Source: Nocardiopsis mwathae (lineage in GTDB: Bacteria; Actinomycetota; Actinomycetes; Streptosporangiales; Streptosporangiaceae). From it: a stretch of DNA of 64,000 nt. The stretch covers positions 2,852,001 through 2,916,000 of the forward strand of contig NZ_JACHDS010000001.1 in the NCBI RefSeq assembly GCF_014201195.1. The letters run 5' to 3'. The translations under genes were made by a program, and so were the position numbers. A model generated the notes under the pieces. The model was not told the DNA's origin. It was given only the letters and a program-made list of their open reading frames with translations, and searched no databases. Positions 52,765-63,539 of this stretch are shown here, piece by piece. Numbering within the stretch: the first letter of the stretch is position 1; each line of letters opens with the position of its first letter.

Positions 52765-55355
52765 GACTGAGCCTCGGCGCCTCCTCGGCGAGCCCGGTGG
52801 CCCCGGCGTCAGGACGACTGCGGGCCGCCGCCTCCGCGTGCACGCTCGCCCTCGCACGGTTCCTCCCCGCGCGCTCGGACTCACCACACACTCCACCGCC
52901 GACCCCACCGGGCCTACGGCCGTTCGGCGCCGCCGCCTCCGCGTGCACGCTCGCCCTCGCACGGTTCCTCCCCGCGCGCTCGGACTCACCACACACTCCA
53001 CCGCCGACCCCACCGGGCCTACGGCCGTTCGGCGCCGCCGCCTCCGCGTGCACGCTCGCCCTCGCGTCGATGCTGGCGGTGCTGGCGGCTCTTCCCGTCC
53101 TCGCACCGATCCTCCGGGGGGACGGGTGGTGGACGGCGGCCGCGGTCACCGTGGCGGCGGTCGCGCTGACCGGGGTGGTGGTGCGGGTGCTGCGGGTCTC
53201 CGAGGCGGTGCTGCCCCTGCTGCAGGCCGCGGCCGGGGTCATCGCGCTGACCGCGCTCTTCGCGCCGGGGCAGGCGGTCGCCGGGCTCATCCCGACACCG
53301 GAGTCGGCCGCCGCTCTGCTCTCCCTCGCCGCCGAGGGACGCGCCGAGATCGACGCCAGCCCCGCGCCGGTCGCCGCGGGCCCCGTGGTGGCCCTGGTGG
53401 TCGCCCTGGGCATGGGGCTGCTGGCGCTCCTCGCCGACTTCCTCGCGGTCACCGCGCGCATGCCCGCGCTCGTCGGCCTGCCCCTGGCCGGGATGGCGCT
53501 CCTCGTCCTCTCCGTGGACGACCAGGGCATCGCCTGGTGGGCGTTCGCCCTGGCGGCAGCGGGCTACCTGGGGTTGCTCGGTGTCGACTCCTGGATCCGG
53601 GCCGGGGCGCGCGGGATCCGGCCGTTGGGGAGCACCGGGTCCGCGGCGCGCGCCTTCGGCGCCCTGCGGCGCGCCGCCACGGCCGGGGCTGTGGCCGCGG
53701 CCGCCATCGCACTCGCCCTGCTCGTTCCGGTGGCGGTCCCCGGGCTGGGCGACGGCGCGCTGTTCCGGATGGCGCAGAGCGGGATGATCGGCAACGACGC
53801 CGTCACCACGACCCACCCCCTGGTCAGCCTGCGCACCCAGCTGGCCGACGACAGCGGTACGGCCGTCCTGTCCTACGGCAGCGACGACTCCGACCCCGAC
53901 TACCTGCGCACCTACGTTCTGGACGTTTTCGACGGCGAGAACTGGACGATGTCGTCGCTGCGCGCCGGACGCAACACCCGTGTGGGCGCCGACGACCGGC
54001 TTCCCCTGCCGCCGGGGACTCCGCGCCTCACCGGCGACCCGGTGCGCACCGAGGTGTCGGTGGCGGGCGACGCCCGGGACGTCGACTTCCTGCCGATGCC
54101 CTACCCCGCGCTGTCGGTGGACGTCGGGGGCGAGTGGTTCGCCGACCCCGCCACCCAGATGGTGTTCCGCACCGGCGGCGGGGAGCGTTCGCTGGACTAC
54201 CGGGTGGACAGCGTCCGGCCGCGGCCGAGCGCGGCCGAGCTGGCCGCGAGCGGCGGCACACCCGGGGTCGACCCGCAGTACCTGCGGGTGCCGGAGGACG
54301 TCGATCCGCGGGTGGCGGAGCTGGCCCGTTCGGTGGTGGGCGGGGCGCGGACTCCGCACGAGCGGGCGGTCGCGCTGCAGGACTGGTTCACCGGAGCCGG
54401 GGGGTTCACCTACGACCTGCGGCCGCCGCCCCTGCCCGAGGGAGCCGACCCGCTCGCCCACTTCCTGCTGGAGGGCCGCGTCGGCTACTGCGAGCAGTTC
54501 GCCGGGGCCATGGCGCTGATGGCGCGCCAGATCGGCGTCCCCGCCCGAGTGGCCACGGGCTACACCGCCGGGACGCAGGTGGCGGACGACCGGTGGGAGG
54601 TGCGCCGGTCGGACGCCCACGCCTGGCCGGAACTGTACTTCGAGGGGCAGGGGTGGCTGCGGTTCGAACCGACCCCGTCGTCCGGCGACGGGCAGGGAAC
54701 GGCCTCGGTCCCCTCGTACGCGGAGCCCGCGCCGGAGCCCGGCGGCGCGGCCGATGACCCCGGCCCCCGTCCCGACACCGCGGAGGAGCGGCCGGAGCGC
54801 CCGGACCCCGCGGGGCCGGAGGCGGAGGACCCGGCGGCCCCGGCACCGGGCTCGGCCACGGAGGGCACGGGCGGGTCGGCCGACGCGGCGGCACTGGGGA
54901 GGATCCTGCAGGCCGCCGCGGTCGCGCTGTTGGTACTGCTCGCCCCGGCGCTGACCGCGACGGCCGTCCGGCATCTGCGGCAGTCGGGGGCGACCACCGA
55001 CAGCGCGCGGGCGCGCGCGGCCTGGCTGGGGCTGCGGGACGAGGCCGCGGACCTGGGGGTGCCGTGGAGTCCGGCGGAGAGCCCGCGGACCATCGCGCGG
55101 CGCCTGGCGGTGGAGTACGGGCTGTCCGGGGCCGCGCGCGAGGCGGTGTGGCGGATCGCGCTGGCCGAGGAGAGCGCGCGCTACGCCCCGCGCCCCGTGG
55201 TCCCCCGGTCCCTGGCCGCCGACGTCCACACGGTGCGCCGCGCACTGCGGCGCCGGGTGGGTCTCGCCGCCCGGGTGCGCGGCACCCTGCTGCCCCGTTC
55301 GCTACTGCGCCGCGCGGGCGACGTCCGGCGGGCGGCACGGGTCCGCACCGGCTGA
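52761..55355 (+). CDS. TgpA-type transglutaminase-like membrane protein with duplicated N-terminal segment
   Basis: 864 residues from GTG. About six N-terminal membrane spans, an extracytoplasmic transglutaminase-like domain with the Cys-His-Asp set (Cys in GYCEQFAGAMALMA, His in SDAHAWPEL, Asp/Glu region YFEGQGWLRFEPTP), then a Pro/Glu-rich linker, a last membrane span (~718-738) and a DUF4129-like tail. Near the start a 35-residue unit (105 bases) occurs twice plus a partial third copy; it interrupts the first hydrophobic helix. Function of the family is unknown; cleavage or transfer on envelope peptides is supposed. Confidence 0.9.
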   Translation: MRLSLGASSASPVAPASGRLRAAASACTLALARFLPARSDSPHTPPPTPPGLRPFGAAASACTLALARFLPARSDSPHTPPPTPPGLRPFGAAASACTLALASMLAVLAALPVLAPILRGDGWWTAAAVTVAAVALTGVVVRVLRVSEAVLPLLQAAAGVIALTALFAPGQAVAGLIPTPESAAALLSLAAEGRAEIDASPAPVAAGPVVALVVALGMGLLALLADFLAVTARMPALVGLPLAGMALLVLSVDDQGIAWWAFALAAAGYLGLLGVDSWIRAGARGIRPLGSTGSAARAFGALRRAATAGAVAAAAIALALLVPVAVPGLGDGALFRMAQSGMIGNDAVTTTHPLVSLRTQLADDSGTAVLSYGSDDSDPDYLRTYVLDVFDGENWTMSSLRAGRNTRVGADDRLPLPPGTPRLTGDPVRTEVSVAGDARDVDFLPMPYPALSVDVGGEWFADPATQMVFRTGGGERSLDYRVDSVRPRPSAAELAASGGTPGVDPQYLRVPEDVDPRVAELARSVVGGARTPHERAVALQDWFTGAGGFTYDLRPPPLPEGADPLAHFLLEGRVGYCEQFAGAMALMARQIGVPARVATGYTAGTQVADDRWEVRRSDAHAWPELYFEGQGWLRFEPTPSSGDGQGTASVPSYAEPAPEPGGAADDPGPRPDTAEERPERPDPAGPEAEDPAAPAPGSATEGTGGSADAAALGRILQAAAVALLVLLAPALTATAVRHLRQSGATTDSARARAAWLGLRDEAADLGVPWSPAESPRTIARRLAVEYGLSGAAREAVWRIALAEESARYAPRPVVPRSLAADVHTVRRALRRRVGLAARVRGTLLPRSLLRRAGDVRRAARVRTG
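52831..53065 (+). repeat. 105-base in-frame tandem repeat inside the transglutaminase gene
   Basis: Full copies at 52831-52935 and 52936-53040 are identical by eye; a third copy is cut after 25 bases (53041-53065). The unit encodes SACTLALARFLPARSDSP followed by a Pro-rich run ending RPFGAAA. Confidence 0.93.
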
Positions 55356-55456
55356 GCGGCGGGCGGCGCCGATGCGGGTGCCGCCCGGGTCACGGTCGGA
55401 CGGAGACGCGGGGTCGACAGGCGGGGTGCGCGCGGCGGCGCGACAGGCCTTGCATA

Positions 55457-55495
55457 GGCGAACGCGCCCGCCGCAGACCGGCGGGCGCGTTCGCC
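55457..55495. terminator. Bidirectional terminator between convergent genes
   Basis: Perfect 17-base arms (GGCGAACGCGCCCGCCG) with a 5-base loop, 102 bases after the transglutaminase stop and 46 bases from the end of the DUF3040 gene. Confidence 0.8.
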
Positions 55496-55541
55496 GACAC
55501 GTGAACTCAGCGAGAGAGGCGCTGCTGCCGCGACAGCAGAG

Positions 55542-55928
55542 TCAGTGGTCGCCCTCCTGGCGGCGGCGCCAGCGCTCCTCGAAGCGGTTCATCATCCCGC
55601 GGCGTTCCGCCCGGGGCTGTTTACCCTCGACGGGTGCCGCGGTGCCCTCGGCGCCGCCGACGACCCGGCGCCATCCCGACAGCCCCCACAGGGTGCAGGA
55701 CAGCATGATGATGAAACCGACGGCGCTGATCGCCGGCTGCTTGAAGATCACACCGGCCATGAGGAGTGAGACGCCCAGGACGAAACCGATGGACGCCTTG
55801 ATGATCCACCGCTTGTAGTGCACCGCGGGGTTCGTCTGGCGGACGGTGTTGGCGAACTTCGGATCCTCGGCATAGAGCGCCTGCTCGATCTGGTCGAGCA
55901 TACGCTGCTCGTGTTCAGAGAGCGGCAC
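55542..55928 (-). CDS. DUF3040 domain-containing membrane protein
   Basis: 128 residues from the GTG at 55928, preceded by GGGAGG; the open frame upstream adds four residues. It begins PLSEHEQRMLDQIEQALYAEDPKFA, in part, the DUF3040 N-terminal helix found throughout actinobacteria. Two membrane spans follow (~47-85), then a basic tail. The gene family often lies near dcw or dinB; the function is unknown. Confidence 0.88.
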   Translation of the reverse strand: MPLSEHEQRMLDQIEQALYAEDPKFANTVRQTNPAVHYKRWIIKASIGFVLGVSLLMAGVIFKQPAISAVGFIIMLSCTLWGLSGWRRVVGGAEGTAAPVEGKQPRAERRGMMNRFEERWRRRQEGDH

Positions 55929-55940
55929 GGCGCCTCCCAA

Positions 55941-56186
55941 TGACAGTCCCCGATCGGGGCAACGGGTACTGAACAGCAGTCTGATGGTCAGTGATATGCC
56001 CAGAATACGGTGCCTTAGCGCCCGCTGAAAAGAAAAGATGCGCGTGTAGCTGACCCACGATGGTCACTCTACCCCTACTGTCCATTGGCGACACCGGTCC
56101 AAAGTCCCCGCTTCCACCCCGGAACCCAGGGCATCGATATGCCTCATGTCCCGGCCAACGATCGAACTGACCGAAAAGTGTCGCAC
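55941..56186. other. Intergenic region upstream of the DUF3040 gene
   Basis: 246 bases between the dinB stop and the DUF3040 start, AT-richer than the surroundings around 55975-56060. It should hold the DUF3040 promoter; no clear box, gene or hairpin is seen. Confidence 0.35.
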
Positions 56187-57461
56187 TCAGGCGTCGTTCT
56201 CGTCACGCCGGGCCAGCGCGGCGGGCTGGATCGCCCCGGCTCCGAACTTCCGGGTGACCCGGTCCATGGCCTGTTCGGCCTCCCGCCAGCCGGTCTCCGG
56301 CTCGTCGAAGGCCAGCTGCCGGTGCACCTCATCGGCGCCCGCCAGTCCCTCCACGCGCACGCCCACCAGGCGCAGCCGGACCCGCTCCAGACCGGACGCC
56401 GCGTACAGCTCCCGGGCGACGGCGTTGATGTCCCGGGCGACGTCCGTGGGTCCCGACAGGGTACGCGAGCGGGTGACGGTCCGGAAGTCGGCGCGACGCA
56501 GCTTCACCACGACCACGCGCCCCACCTGGCCGCTGGCGCGCAGCCGCCGCGCCACCGCCTCGGACTGGCGCAGCAGCTCGCGGTTGATCACCTCGGGGTC
56601 GTCGACGTCGCGGTCGAACGTCTCCTCGGTGCCGATGCTCTTGTCGGGGGCCCCGGGCACCACCCGCCGCTCGTCGCGGCCCCGGGCGAGCTCACTGAGC
56701 CGCCCGCCCACGGCCTGCCCCAGCTCGCGGCGGAGCGTGTCCGGGGAGACCCGCGCGACGTCGCCGACGGTGCGCAGGCCCAGCCGGGTGAGGTGCTGCT
56801 CGGTCTTCTCCCCCACGCCCCACAGCTGCCCCACCGGAAGCGGGTCCAGAAAGGCGGGGACCCGGTCGGTCGGTACCAGCAGCAGGCCGTCGGGCTTGCA
56901 CCGGGTGGAGGCGAGCTTGGCGACGAACTTGGTCGAGGCGATGCCCACCGAGCAGGTGAGGCGCTGCTCCTCGCGTACCCGGGCGCGGATGAGCTCGGCG
57001 ATGCGTACCGGGCTGCCCAGGCGCCGCCGCGCCCCGGCGACGTCGAGGAACGCCTCGTCCAGTGAGACGGGCTCGACGTCGGGGGTGACGGCCCGAACGA
57101 TGTCCATGACCGCTTCGGAGGCCTCGCGGTAGGCGGCGCCGTCGGGCGGGAAGACGAGGGCGTCGGGGCACAGCCGCAGGGCGCGCACCATGGGCATGGC
57201 CGAGTGCACGCCGTAGGTGCGGGCGATGTAGTCGGCCGAGGAGACCACGCCGCGGGGGCCGGTCCCGCCGACGATGAGGGGCCGGCCGCGGGTCTCGGGG
57301 TTGCGCAGCCGCTCGACGCTGGCGAAGAACGCGTCCATGTCGAGGTGCAGGATGGTGCAGTCGGCGTCCGCGACGACGGCATCGGGCACGATCGGTTCGA
57401 TACCGTCCGCGCCGATCACTCCGCGCAGTGCGGCCCCGCGTTCCAGCTGGCGTCGGCTCAT
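56187..57461 (-). CDS. dinB: DNA polymerase IV (Y family)
   Basis: 424 residues from ATG; the ribosome site is weak, and a start closer to the catalytic domain is possible. Translesion polymerase. Palm residues: metal-binding Asp41 and the neighbouring Asp43 in LHLDMDAFFASVE, and Asp135-Glu136 in SLDEAFLDV. Then IASTKFVAKLAS, the helix-hairpin-helix thumb GQLWGVGEKTEQHL, and the little-finger domain (VVVVKLRRADFRTVTRS). The extreme C-terminus lacks a clear beta-clamp QLxLF motif; RQLAFDEPE at ~385 may stand in. Stand-alone gene between DUF3040 and a methyltransferase. Confidence 0.95.
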   Translation of the reverse strand: MSRRQLERGAALRGVIGADGIEPIVPDAVVADADCTILHLDMDAFFASVERLRNPETRGRPLIVGGTGPRGVVSSADYIARTYGVHSAMPMVRALRLCPDALVFPPDGAAYREASEAVMDIVRAVTPDVEPVSLDEAFLDVAGARRRLGSPVRIAELIRARVREEQRLTCSVGIASTKFVAKLASTRCKPDGLLLVPTDRVPAFLDPLPVGQLWGVGEKTEQHLTRLGLRTVGDVARVSPDTLRRELGQAVGGRLSELARGRDERRVVPGAPDKSIGTEETFDRDVDDPEVINRELLRQSEAVARRLRASGQVGRVVVVKLRRADFRTVTRSRTLSGPTDVARDINAVARELYAASGLERVRLRLVGVRVEGLAGADEVHRQLAFDEPETGWREAEQAMDRVTRKFGAGAIQPAALARRDENDA

Positions 57462-57627
57462 GTCACCAGTGTGCCGGACAACTGCCGCAATGGCGCCGAT
57501 TGTGCAGGTCGAAGCCGCCCTATGTGGTCCGGTTCGCCCGTGGCCGGACCGGATGCGGACCGCCCGGCCGATCGGGAGGCGCCCACGGTGTGTCGCGGCC
57601 GTCCCGCATCTGCCCTTCCCTGCCGGG

Positions 57628-58419
57628 TCAGGCCGGCTTGCGGGCCAGGACGTGCAGCTGGGTGGCGATACCCGAGAGCTCCGGGTGCACCGCGGCGTCC
57701 TTCTCCAGTTCGAGCAGCTCGCGGCCGGTGTTCGGGTCGGATTCGAAGACACGGCCCGGCAGCAGGTCGGCGAAGACGCGCACGCCGCGGACCTCCGGCG
57801 CGGTGAGACCGCACTCCTCGACCAGCGCCAGCAGGCGGTCGGCGGTGAACCGGCGCGGCATGGGGTCGCCCTCGCCCCAGCGGCCCTCGGGGTCGGCCAG
57901 CAGCCGGTGCGCGTCGGCGACGTGCCCGGCCAGCGCCCGGTGCAGCGCCCCGGCCACGGTGTTGGTGGCCAGCAGGCTGACCGCTCCGCCGGGCCGGGTG
58001 ATGCCGACGACATCGGCCAGGGCGGCGCGCGGATCCTCGACGTACTCCAGCACGTTGTGCACGAGCACGAGGTGGGCCTGCCCGGCGGGGAGGAGCTCGG
58101 CCAGGTCGCGGGTCTCGCCCTGCATCGCGTGCACGCGGACCCCGGCCTCGGCCGCCCGGCGCTCCAGCGCGGCCAGCGAGTCGGGGTTGGGCTCCACCAC
58201 GGTGACGCGGTGCCCCAGCTCGGCGAGCGGGACGGCGGCGCCTCCGGTGCCGCCGCCCGCGTCGACGATCTCCAGCGGGGAGTCGGCCGTGGGGCCGAGC
58301 CCGGCCAGCAGGTTGCGCAGCGCATCCCACACGACGGCGGTGCGTGCCGTGCCCGCGGCCCTGTGCGGGCCGGAGGAGGTCGCGCCGTCCACGGTCATGC
58401 CACCGGCCTTCTCGGTCAC
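57628..58419 (-). CDS. Class I SAM-dependent methyltransferase
   Basis: 263 residues from GTG; an ATG at 58398 with GAGAAGG upstream is an equally good start. Rossmann-fold methyltransferase: SAM loop EIVDAGGGTGGAAVPLA, acidic motif VTVVEPNPDSLAAL, and HNVLEYVEDPRAALADV. The pattern is closest to CmoM/SmtA-like enzymes, which modify tRNA wobble uridine, but the substrate cannot be fixed from sequence. It lies 64 bases downstream of nusB on the same strand. Confidence 0.85.
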   Translation of the reverse strand: MTEKAGGMTVDGATSSGPHRAAGTARTAVVWDALRNLLAGLGPTADSPLEIVDAGGGTGGAAVPLAELGHRVTVVEPNPDSLAALERRAAEAGVRVHAMQGETRDLAELLPAGQAHLVLVHNVLEYVEDPRAALADVVGITRPGGAVSLLATNTVAGALHRALAGHVADAHRLLADPEGRWGEGDPMPRRFTADRLLALVEECGLTAPEVRGVRVFADLLPGRVFESDPNTGRELLELEKDAAVHPELSGIATQLHVLARKPA

Positions 58420-58483
58420 CCTCGTCCCCGTTCTTCCCCGTCGCGCCCGCTCTTCCGCGGCGGCGTGTGCGGCCGCCGCCCCG

Positions 58484-58897
58484 CTACAGCGCGAGCGACG
58501 CCTTGTTCTCCATCAGCCGGGAGAGCAGGCCGTTGATGAAGGCCGGTGACTCCTCGGCGGACAGCTCCTTGGCCACCGCGACCGCCTCGGCGATCGCCAC
58601 CCCGTCGGGGATGTCGTCGGCCCACAGCAGTTCGTAGGCGCCCATCCGCAGAATGTTGCGGTCGACCACCGGCATGCGCTCCAGCGTCCACCCGATGGCG
58701 TACTCCTGGAGCAGCGCGTCGATGCGGGTACGCCGCTCGTCGACCGCTGTCGCGAGCTGCTCGGTGAACTCGTTGATCGGAGGCTCCGGCTGTGCGCGCC
58801 GCCGCTCCAGGACCTTCGCCACGGGGGTCTCCCGGAGCTCGGATTCGTAGAGCACCTCGATCGCGCGCCTGCGGGCCTTGCGCCGTGCGCCACTCAC
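58484..58897 (-). CDS. nusB: Transcription antitermination factor NusB
   Basis: 137 residues from GTG with AGGGAA upstream; the longer open frame upstream overlaps efp. All-helical protein: RRKARRRAIEVLYESELR at the N-terminus, then VDRNILRMGAYELLW and the C-terminal AEAVAVAKELSAEESPAFING (in part). Binds boxA RNA with NusE in rRNA antitermination. It follows efp by 49 bases, the usual order in actinobacteria. Confidence 0.95.
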   Translation of the reverse strand: MSGARRKARRRAIEVLYESELRETPVAKVLERRRAQPEPPINEFTEQLATAVDERRTRIDALLQEYAIGWTLERMPVVDRNILRMGAYELLWADDIPDGVAIAEAVAVAKELSAEESPAFINGLLSRLMENKASLAL

Positions 58898-58946
58898 TGT
58901 GTGTTTCCCTGCTCGCTGTAGTCCGGCCGCTTCGGGTGGACGGTCA

Positions 58947-59510
58947 TCAGTTGACGCGTCCGAGGTAGTCACCGGTGCGGGTGTCGACCTTGACGCGCTC
59001 GCCCGTGGTGATGAACAGCGGCACCTGGATGACGGCGCCGGTCTCCACCGTGGCGGGCTTGGTGCCACCGGTCGAGCGGTCGCCCTGGACACCGGGGTCG
59101 GTCTGCGAGATCTCCATCTCCACGGAGGCGGGCAGCTCGATGTAGAGCGGGTTGCCCTCGTTCGTCGCCACCGTGACCGTCGCGCTCTCCAGCAGGAAGT
59201 CCGCGTTGCCGCCGACGACCTTGTCGGAGACGTTGATCTGGTCGTAGGTCTCGGTGTCCATGAAGACGTAGGAGTCGCCGTCGTTGTACAGGTACTGCAT
59301 CTCACGGCGGTCGACGTTGGCGATCTCGACCTTCGCCCCCGCGTTGAAGGTCTTGTCGACGGTCTTTCCGGAGACGACATTCTTCAGCTTGGTGCGGACG
59401 AACGCGCCGCCCTTGCCCGGCTTTACGTGCTGGAACTCTACGACGTTCCAGAGCTCACCGCCGTCGAGTCGCAGCGTCGTGCCGTTCTTCAGGTCGTTCG
59501 TCGTGGCCAC
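58947..59510 (-). CDS. efp: Elongation factor P
   Basis: 187 residues from GTG with GGAGAG upstream. KOW-like domain I carries the tip loop KPGKGGAF with Lys33, the position that reaches the peptidyl transferase centre; two OB domains follow ([18 protein letters not shown] in part, and the C-terminal [10 protein letters not shown]). Relieves ribosome stalling at polyproline; relevant here since FtsZ, FtsI and many window proteins are proline-rich. Downstream of aroB. Confidence 0.96.
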   Translation of the reverse strand: MATTNDLKNGTTLRLDGGELWNVVEFQHVKPGKGGAFVRTKLKNVVSGKTVDKTFNAGAKVEIANVDRREMQYLYNDGDSYVFMDTETYDQINVSDKVVGGNADFLLESATVTVATNEGNPLYIELPASVEMEISQTDPGVQGDRSTGGTKPATVETGAVIQVPLFITTGERVKVDTRTGDYLGRVN

Positions 59511-59632
59511 TTCTGTCGTCTCTCCATGGGTTGGGCACGGTGGTCGGTGCGTGTGTCCGCGGGATCCCCGCCGTCGGTGCGGACGGTGGGTCTCCTGTGC
59601 GGCCAGTCTAGTGGCTCCCCGGGGTGAGGGGG

Positions 59633-61233
<1,601 letters not shown>

Positions 61234-61299
61234 CCGTCCCTTTTGTTCCTCGTCCGTTCGTGCCGAAGCGTCCCGCCGGCCCCGCGGTGCCGGGGCTGC

Positions 61300-62487
61300 C
61301 TAGCGAATGTCCAGCGTGTCCAGGTAGGAGCGCAGGTTGCGGGCGGTCTCGGCCACCGAGTCGCCGCCGAACTTCTCCACCGCGGCCTCGGCGAGCACGA
61401 GCGCGACCATGGCCTCGGCGACCACCCCGGCGGCGGGGACCGCGGTGACGTCGCTGCGCTGGTGGTGGGCCAGGGCGGGCTCGCCGGTGGTGACGTCGAT
61501 CGTGTCGAGCGGGCGCGGGACGGTGGCGATGGGCTTCATCGCCGCGCGGACCCGCAGCGGCTCGCCGGTGGACATGCCGCCCTCCACGCCTCCGGCGCGG
61601 TTGGTGCGGCGGCGGATACCCTCGGTGCCCGGTCCGGGCTCGATCTCGTCGTGCGCGGCCGACCCCCGGCGCGCGGCGGTGCGGAAGCCGTCGCCGACCT
61701 CGACGCCCTTGATGGCCTGGATGCCCATGAGCGCCCCGGCCAGCCGCGCGTCCAGGCGGCGGTCCCAGTGGACGTGGCTGCCCAGGCCGGGCGGGAGGCC
61801 GTAGGCGAGCACCTCGACGACGCCGCCGAGCGTGTCACCGGTCTTCTTGGTGTCGTCCACCTCGGCGACCATCCGCTCGCCTGCCTCGGCGTCGAAGCAG
61901 CGCAGCGGGTCGGCGTCGATGGCCTCCAGGTCGGCGGGGCCGGGCAGGGGGCCGTCCTCGGGGACGGCGACCGCGCCCATGGAGACGACGTGGCTGAGGA
62001 TCTCGATGCCGAGTGCCTGGCGGCAGAAGGCGCGGGCGACCTCGCCGATGGCGACGCGCGCGGCGGTCTCGCGGGCGCTGGCGCGCTCCAGGATCGGGCG
62101 GGCCTCGTCGTGGCCGTACTTCTGCATGCCCACGAGGTCGGCGTGGCCGGGCCGGGGACGGGTCAGCGGCTCGTTGCGCGCCAGCCCCTCCAGCTCCTCG
62201 GCGGGCACGGGGTCGGGAGACATCACCTTCTCCCACTTGGGCCACTCGCTGTTGCCCACCTCGACGGCGACCGGCCCGCCCTGGGTGCGGCCGTGTCGGA
62301 TCCCGCCGATGACGGAGACCTGGTCCTGCTCGAACTTCATCCGGGCGCCCCGGCCGTACCCGGCGCGACGGCGGCGCAGCGCGGCGGCGATGTCGTCCGA
62401 GGTGACGGAGACACCGGCCGGGAGGCCTTCCAGAATCGCGACGAGTGCCGGTCCGTGGGATTCCCCTGCGGTCAGCCAGCGCAACAT
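61300..62487 (-). CDS. aroC: Chorismate synthase
   Basis: 395 residues from ATG. Removes phosphate from EPSP to give chorismate using reduced flavin. Signatures: [45 protein letters not shown] (in part), [14 protein letters not shown]. First gene of the aroC-aroK-aroB group on the minus strand. Confidence 0.97.
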   Translation of the reverse strand: MLRWLTAGESHGPALVAILEGLPAGVSVTSDDIAAALRRRRAGYGRGARMKFEQDQVSVIGGIRHGRTQGGPVAVEVGNSEWPKWEKVMSPDPVPAEELEGLARNEPLTRPRPGHADLVGMQKYGHDEARPILERASARETAARVAIGEVARAFCRQALGIEILSHVVSMGAVAVPEDGPLPGPADLEAIDADPLRCFDAEAGERMVAEVDDTKKTGDTLGGVVEVLAYGLPPGLGSHVHWDRRLDARLAGALMGIQAIKGVEVGDGFRTAARRGSAAHDEIEPGPGTEGIRRRTNRAGGVEGGMSTGEPLRVRAAMKPIATVPRPLDTIDVTTGEPALAHHQRSDVTAVPAAGVVAEAMVALVLAEAAVEKFGGDSVAETARNLRSYLDTLDIR

Positions 62488-62555
62488 GCCCTGATCTTCC
62501 CACGGTCCGGGGGTGGAGCGCACACCAGGGCTCGGAGTCCCCGCCCGGCCGCAGC

Positions 62556-63440
62556 TCAGATGAGCAGGGGAAGCGGGTCTCCCACAAGGACGACGGCGAG
62601 CGCGCCGACGATCATGAACGGCCCGAAGGCGAGCTGGGTCTTGCGGGTGGCGCGCCCCAGCGCCATCAGGGAGAGCCCGACGGCCGACGACAGGAGGAAC
62701 GCCAGGAACGTGCCGGAGACGACGCTGGAGAGGCTCTGCCAACCCAGGTAGAGGCCGAGCAGGCCGGACAGCTTGACGTCACCCCACCCCATCCCGGCGG
62801 GGTAGATGAACCAGAGCAGGAAGTAGAAGGCGGCCAGGGCGGCCATGCCGATCAGGGCGCCGGCCGCGACACCGGGCGCCGCGGCCGCAGCCGGTCCGAC
62901 ACCGCCGACCAGGTCACCGGGGCCGCCGAGGTGGGGTGCGGTCAGGATGCCGCCGAGCACCAGGGGGGCCGCGACCACGTAGGAGCGCAGCACCAGCACG
63001 TCGGGCAGCCGGTGGACGCGCACGTCGATGACCGACAGGACGGCGCCCAGCGCACCGAGGAACAGCAGCGCGACCAGCGCGACCCAACCGGACCCGGCCA
63101 TTCCCAGGCCGGCCCCGGCCGTGTACCCTGCGGCGGCGAACACGGCGGCCGTGGTCCACGCGGTGGCCGCGGAGGTCGGCACGGTCGCGGCGCAGGCCGG
63201 GCACCGCCCGTGCCAGAGGAAGCCGACCGGCCGGGGCAGCGGAAGCCAGCGCAGGAAGGGGATCTCGGTCCCGCAGTGCGGGCAGGTGGGCGGCGGCGGT
63301 CCGGAGTCGTCGTCCGGCGCGGGGTCGTGCCGGACGAAGAGCGGAACCATGCGCCCGGTGGCGCGCCCCACCGGAATCCCGGCCAGGCCGAGGGCGGCCG
63401 CGAGCACGACGGTGAGCACGGCATCGGGGGATGTGGGCAT
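62556..63440 (-). CDS. A24 family prepilin peptidase
   Basis: 294 residues, about eight membrane spans. Aspartyl protease that trims type IV pilin-like leader peptides: catalytic Asp in [11 protein letters not shown] and Asp in the GMGWGDVKL (GxGD) motif. A four-Cys segment (CPHCGT and CPAC) marks the N-terminal methylase-like part, which is short. No pilin or secretion genes are in the window; in actinobacteria this gene is often placed alone beside aroC. Confidence 0.92.
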   Translation of the reverse strand: MPTSPDAVLTVVLAAALGLAGIPVGRATGRMVPLFVRHDPAPDDDSGPPPPTCPHCGTEIPFLRWLPLPRPVGFLWHGRCPACAATVPTSAATAWTTAAVFAAAGYTAGAGLGMAGSGWVALVALLFLGALGAVLSVIDVRVHRLPDVLVLRSYVVAAPLVLGGILTAPHLGGPGDLVGGVGPAAAAAPGVAAGALIGMAALAAFYFLLWFIYPAGMGWGDVKLSGLLGLYLGWQSLSSVVSGTFLAFLLSSAVGLSLMALGRATRKTQLAFGPFMIVGALAVVLVGDPLPLLI

Positions 63441-63539
63441 GGAGGGAAACCTACCCGTCCCGCGATGAACATGGTGAGAGGAGTCGATCCCGTCCGATCC
63501 GTCCCCTCGTACGCCCTGGCCATCGCGGGTAGGGGCGGG

